DNA of 64,000 nt from Ignavibacteriota bacterium (lineage in GTDB: Bacteria > Bacteroidota > Ignavibacteria > Palsa-1295): assembly GCA_003151825.1 (NCBI GenBank), contig PLYO01000002.1, positions 1 through 64,000 on the forward strand, read 5' to 3'. Both the position numbers and the translations under genes were made by a program. Numbering within the stretch: position 1 is the stretch's first letter; each line of letters begins with the position of its first letter. The notes under the pieces were generated by a model. That model worked only from the letters and a program-made list of their open reading frames with translations, made no database searches and was not told the DNA's origin. Below are positions 60,987 through 64,000 of this stretch, piece by piece.

Positions 60987-62693
60987 ATGAGGCGGTTTTT
61001 CTCCATATTACTCGTTTTTTTAGCTGTCGTGACGGGCGCGGCGTCGGCGCCTGCCTGGGCGCAGGCGCATGATATTCACGTCGCGGATGCGATGAAGCTT
61101 GTCGATCTCGGAAACGCGCGCGATGCGGCCGAGCAGCTTCGGCAAATGATCGCCACTGACCCGAAAAATGCCGAGGCTCATGCCGGGCTTGCCATAGCGC
61201 TCATCACGATGAACCAGCCGGCGGAAGCCTTGACCGAAGCACAGGCCGGGTTCGATCTGGACCGGCACGACGCATTCGTTCGTATTGCGCGTGGCACCGT
61301 CTATGGCAAGCAAGGCCGCATAAGTGACGCGCTCGACGAATTTCATCAGGCCATTAAGATCGATCCGAAAGATGTCGGCAGCATGGTCGCGCTCAGCCGC
61401 TACTATATTTCCATCGACTCGCTGAAATCCGGTGAGATTACGCTCTATCAAGCGCAAGGGCTTAATGCCAAAGATGTCCGCTCGTATCTCGGGCTTGCGG
61501 AGCTGTACGAACGCCAGCATATTCCCGAACTTGCGATCGGCCAGTACCAACAGGCGATGAAGCTCGATCCCACTGACGAGCGTGTCCACACCCAGCTTGC
61601 CGGACTTTATTTGCGCACACGAAAATATAATGAATCGGCAAAGGAATGGCTCGAAGTCATTCGCATTGACTCGAACTATGCCGACGCATATTATCAAATC
61701 GCCAATCTCTATTTTCTTGCGAAGCAATACACGAATGCCGCCTCCTTCGCAGGGAGATACGTCAAGCTGCGGCCCAATGACATCAATGGCCAGTGGCTGT
61801 ATGCAAGGGCGCTGACGGAAGCAGGGCAATATCAACAGGCGCTTCCGGCGCTGCAAGCGGTAGCTTCGAACGATTCGCTGCGCGCGCTTTCGCAGCTCTT
61901 GCTCGCGCGCAGTTATTTTTATTCGAAGGACTATCCCAAGGCGCTCGATATTTACCGCAATGCAAAAACACTTTCACCGCTCGATATAAAAAATTACGCC
62001 GCCATCCTTATCCTGCAAGGCGATACGGCCGGTGGCATCGAGCAGTATAAAAAGGCTCTGCAAGTCGATTCGGTCAGCTCCTCGAAAGACAAAATCGAAA
62101 CGCAAGTGACGATCGCCAATTTGCTCTATAAACAAAAGAAGTTTGAAGAAGCAAGCCAAATTTTTTCGGATATGGCAAAGGCCAATCCATCGGTGCATTG
62201 GTATCTGTGCGCCGGAGAGGCGTGTGTTGCCGCTAAAAAGCCGGACCTTGCTAAAAAATATTATGCACAGGCGCTTGGGCTGGACTCGAATTCGCTCGAA
62301 GTGCATTATCAAATGGCCTTCGCCGACCTTTCCATCAATGCCGGCACGCCGGAATCGCGCGAGGACTTCGAAAAGCTCGATTCTATCGCTAAGAAAACCG
62401 GCAACGCAGACACGGCCGCGATGGCCGAAGGATTCATGGCTTACGATTATGCCGCGCATCAGGACTGGCAGGGAGCCGCCGACTACCTTGAACCCGCGAT
62501 CAAAGTGCTCGAAGGGAAATCGTCGGAATTCCTGCCGAGTTTCGAGTTACTCCTGGCGCAGTCCTATGGCCAGTTGCGCGAATTCGCGAAGGCGAAGGAG
62601 TGGTATGAGAAAGTCCTGAAGCTCGATCCCAATAACGAGGACGCAAAAAAAGGTCTCGATTATCTAAAACAGGCTACACCTGGGAAGAAGTGA
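60987..62693 (+). CDS. Secreted or periplasmic TPR protein
   Basis: 568 residues. Signal peptide ends WAQA. About twelve tetratricopeptide repeats fill the rest, for example AEAHAGLAIALITMNQPAEA, ALDEFHQAIKIDPKDVGSMV and LAIGQYQQAMKLDPTDERVH. No other domain. TPR proteins commonly close the Bacteroidota exbB-exbD-tonB-pstS cluster. The likely role is a protein-protein scaffold in the periplasm. Confidence 0.92.
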   Translation: MRRFFSILLVFLAVVTGAASAPAWAQAHDIHVADAMKLVDLGNARDAAEQLRQMIATDPKNAEAHAGLAIALITMNQPAEALTEAQAGFDLDRHDAFVRIARGTVYGKQGRISDALDEFHQAIKIDPKDVGSMVALSRYYISIDSLKSGEITLYQAQGLNAKDVRSYLGLAELYERQHIPELAIGQYQQAMKLDPTDERVHTQLAGLYLRTRKYNESAKEWLEVIRIDSNYADAYYQIANLYFLAKQYTNAASFAGRYVKLRPNDINGQWLYARALTEAGQYQQALPALQAVASNDSLRALSQLLLARSYFYSKDYPKALDIYRNAKTLSPLDIKNYAAILILQGDTAGGIEQYKKALQVDSVSSSKDKIETQVTIANLLYKQKKFEEASQIFSDMAKANPSVHWYLCAGEACVAAKKPDLAKKYYAQALGLDSNSLEVHYQMAFADLSINAGTPESREDFEKLDSIAKKTGNADTAAMAEGFMAYDYAAHQDWQGAADYLEPAIKVLEGKSSEFLPSFELLLAQSYGQLREFAKAKEWYEKVLKLDPNNEDAKKGLDYLKQATPGKK

Positions 62694-62749
62694 AGATAGC
62701 CGAGGAAAGCGGGATAATAAAAGAGGAAGTCGCGGCGTGAGCAAAAAAC

Positions 62750-63610
62750 ATGCAAAGAACATTTCAAACGGGCGCATGGATACTCTCACTCGTGTTGCTT
62801 GCGTCCTGCGGCACGGTCCCGAAAACTTCGGTTGTGACTTCGCCCGACGGCCAGCCACGTTCATCCGTCGATGACTCGCTCTTTGCCCGCGTGCTCGAAC
62901 GCTCCATCGCGCCCACCGGAGCCGTGAGCTACAAAGCGCTGGAATCCGATACGGAGCTGACGGAATATCTCGCGCAAATTGCGCTCGTTCAGACCGATGC
63001 GTTTAATTCCCGCTCCGATCTGCTCGCCTTCTGGATCAATACGCACAATGCGTATGTGCTCGATCTCATCCGCTCGAATCCGGCCCATTCCATCGACGAT
63101 ATTCCCGGATTTCGGTATGCGAAAGTGGTGATCGTAGGCCCGGATCGTTACTCGCTCGATGACATCGAGCATACGATGCTCGAGCAAAAGTTTCGGGAAC
63201 CGCGCGCCTTCTTTGCGCTTTTCGATGGCTCGCGATCCTCGCCCGCACTTCGCGCCGAGCCATATTCCGGCGAGCATCTCAGCGACCAGCTTGACGACCA
63301 ACTGCACCATTTCCTTGCTGATTCGAGTGAAAATTATCTCGACCGGCGGGCGAACACACTCTATCTATCCAAAATTTTTCAAGACGATCGCGGCACGCTC
63401 GAAGAAATGACCGGAGAACCGCTCCCAACGCTCGTGCGCGATTTCGCACCGCAACCCATCTCCGCATGGATATCCGGGCATCCCGCTCTCCAAATTTCCT
63501 ATCTTGGCTACGATTATACCATTAATTCCAGCGATGTCTGGCCACCGTATGCACCAGCAACTGAACGAAAATCCACGCCGCCCCGAAGAGTGTCTGGCGG
63601 CATTAGATAA
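62750..63610 (+). CDS. DUF547 family lipoprotein
   Basis: 286 residues. Lipobox LLASC with Cys20. DUF547 is recognised by FWINTHNAYVLDLI, SIDDIPGF, LDDIEHTMLEQKFREPRAFF and YLSKIFQDDRG. Function unknown; conserved His, Asn and Asp residues suggest an enzyme. The 3' end overlaps the next gene by 62 bases in another frame. Confidence 0.92.
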   Translation: MQRTFQTGAWILSLVLLASCGTVPKTSVVTSPDGQPRSSVDDSLFARVLERSIAPTGAVSYKALESDTELTEYLAQIALVQTDAFNSRSDLLAFWINTHNAYVLDLIRSNPAHSIDDIPGFRYAKVVIVGPDRYSLDDIEHTMLEQKFREPRAFFALFDGSRSSPALRAEPYSGEHLSDQLDDQLHHFLADSSENYLDRRANTLYLSKIFQDDRGTLEEMTGEPLPTLVRDFAPQPISAWISGHPALQISYLGYDYTINSSDVWPPYAPATERKSTPPRRVSGGIR

Positions 63611-64000
63611 AAGTTACCACGTCTTTCTAAGGGCCGCGTCCGGGTATCCGCGCGAGCTTGTGCGCGAAAAACCTTCGGTGAAAGCGTTCAGCGCGACCGA
63701 AATCGTCTATCACATGCTCGATGTCGAGCGTCTGTGGCAGCGGCGCATTCGTGGCCTGCTGGATCGCTCCCTGACCCACTTCCAGCAAATGAACCCCGAT
63801 AAAGAGGCCGTGGACGGGCGCTACAATGAGCGGCCTTACGAGAACGGCATATCCGAACTAACCAGCGCTCGAACGGAGACACACGTTCTCATCCAAAGCA
63901 TGATGCCACGCGAATTCGAACTTACGGGCGTCCATTCCAAATATGGCGAAATGGATACCTATAAAATCCTCGAAACCATGGAAGACCACGATCACACCCA
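63549..64000 (+). CDS. DinB-like protein, cut by the window end
   Basis: An open frame starts at the ATG at 63549 (MHQQLNENPRRPEECLAALD) and runs off the window without a stop (150 codons). FSATEIVYHMLDVERLWQRR carries the first His of the DinB/YfiT metal site, and EDHDHTH at the edge fits the later His pair. DinB-like proteins are four-helix metal enzymes, often thiol transferases. It overlaps the DUF547 gene by 62 bases, so the two are probably coupled; a later ATG or GTG is possible. Confidence 0.8.
   Translation, partial: MHQQLNENPRRPEECLAALDKSYHVFLRAASGYPRELVREKPSVKAFSATEIVYHMLDVERLWQRRIRGLLDRSLTHFQQMNPDKEAVDGRYNERPYENGISELTSARTETHVLIQSMMPREFELTGVHSKYGEMDTYKILETMEDHDHT

Overview
The window looks like chromosomal DNA from the Bacteroidota/Chlorobi branch, most probably a Kapabacteria- or Ignavibacteria-type organism. 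The evidence is several secreted proteins ending in type IX secretion (T9SS) sorting domains of the form S-I-x-P-N-P-A, choice-of-anchor-D and IgGFc-binding-like modules, promoter-like TAnnTTTG boxes, and an ExbB-ExbD-ExbD-TonB-PstS-TPR cluster. The affiliation is inferred; there is no rRNA here to settle it.

Layout. 1-7 kb: housekeeping genes (rplT, fbp, dut, a hemerythrin-like protein, a DUF488 protein, a PolB-type exonuclease, NAD malic enzyme). 7.05-25.0 kb, minus strand: ten tandem paralogues of about 590 residues, each TIR - short linker - TolB/FlgO-like - TPR. They are joined mostly by overlapping stop/start codons and are visibly mosaic. This is the most unusual content of the window. 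25.4-32.9 kb: a lipoprotein and LysM pair, a PhoH ATPase, a diadenylate cyclase, pcm, miaA, a phosphoesterase and an M16 peptidase. 32.9-37.8 kb: a giant T9SS cell-surface protein. 37.8-44.0 kb: a membrane glycosyltransferase-like protein, tRNA-Leu, a SCO1/DUF420 pair, a methyltransferase, dnaG and a lone Rieske protein. 44.0-46.1 kb: a repeat-rich, gene-poor island around two small overlapping genes. 46.2-56.5 kb: secreted and surface proteins (a YadA-head-like repeat protein, two BNR-repeat T9SS proteins, an ankyrin protein, a VWA lipoprotein, a short T9SS protein). 56.7-63.6 kb: exbB-exbD-exbD-tonB, a small membrane protein, a PstS-like lipoprotein, a TPR protein and a DUF547 lipoprotein, then a DinB-like gene cut by the window end.

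The TIR array has no transmembrane or signal segments, so its products are probably cytosolic. The TIR domain sits where related proteins carry an adenylate cyclase or a DNA-binding domain, which suggests a modular sensor family with a TIR effector. All ten share a short HS(M/V)(H/D)S motif in an otherwise variable linker. The codons for the common C-terminal Met-Lys-Asp-Lys supply the ribosome-binding site of the next gene.

The second theme is short palindromic repeats of many families. Some are intergenic hairpins. Others lie inside genes or make gene ends: two T9SS sorting domains, the DnaG linker, the PhoH tail, and an insertion at the start of the second TIR gene.
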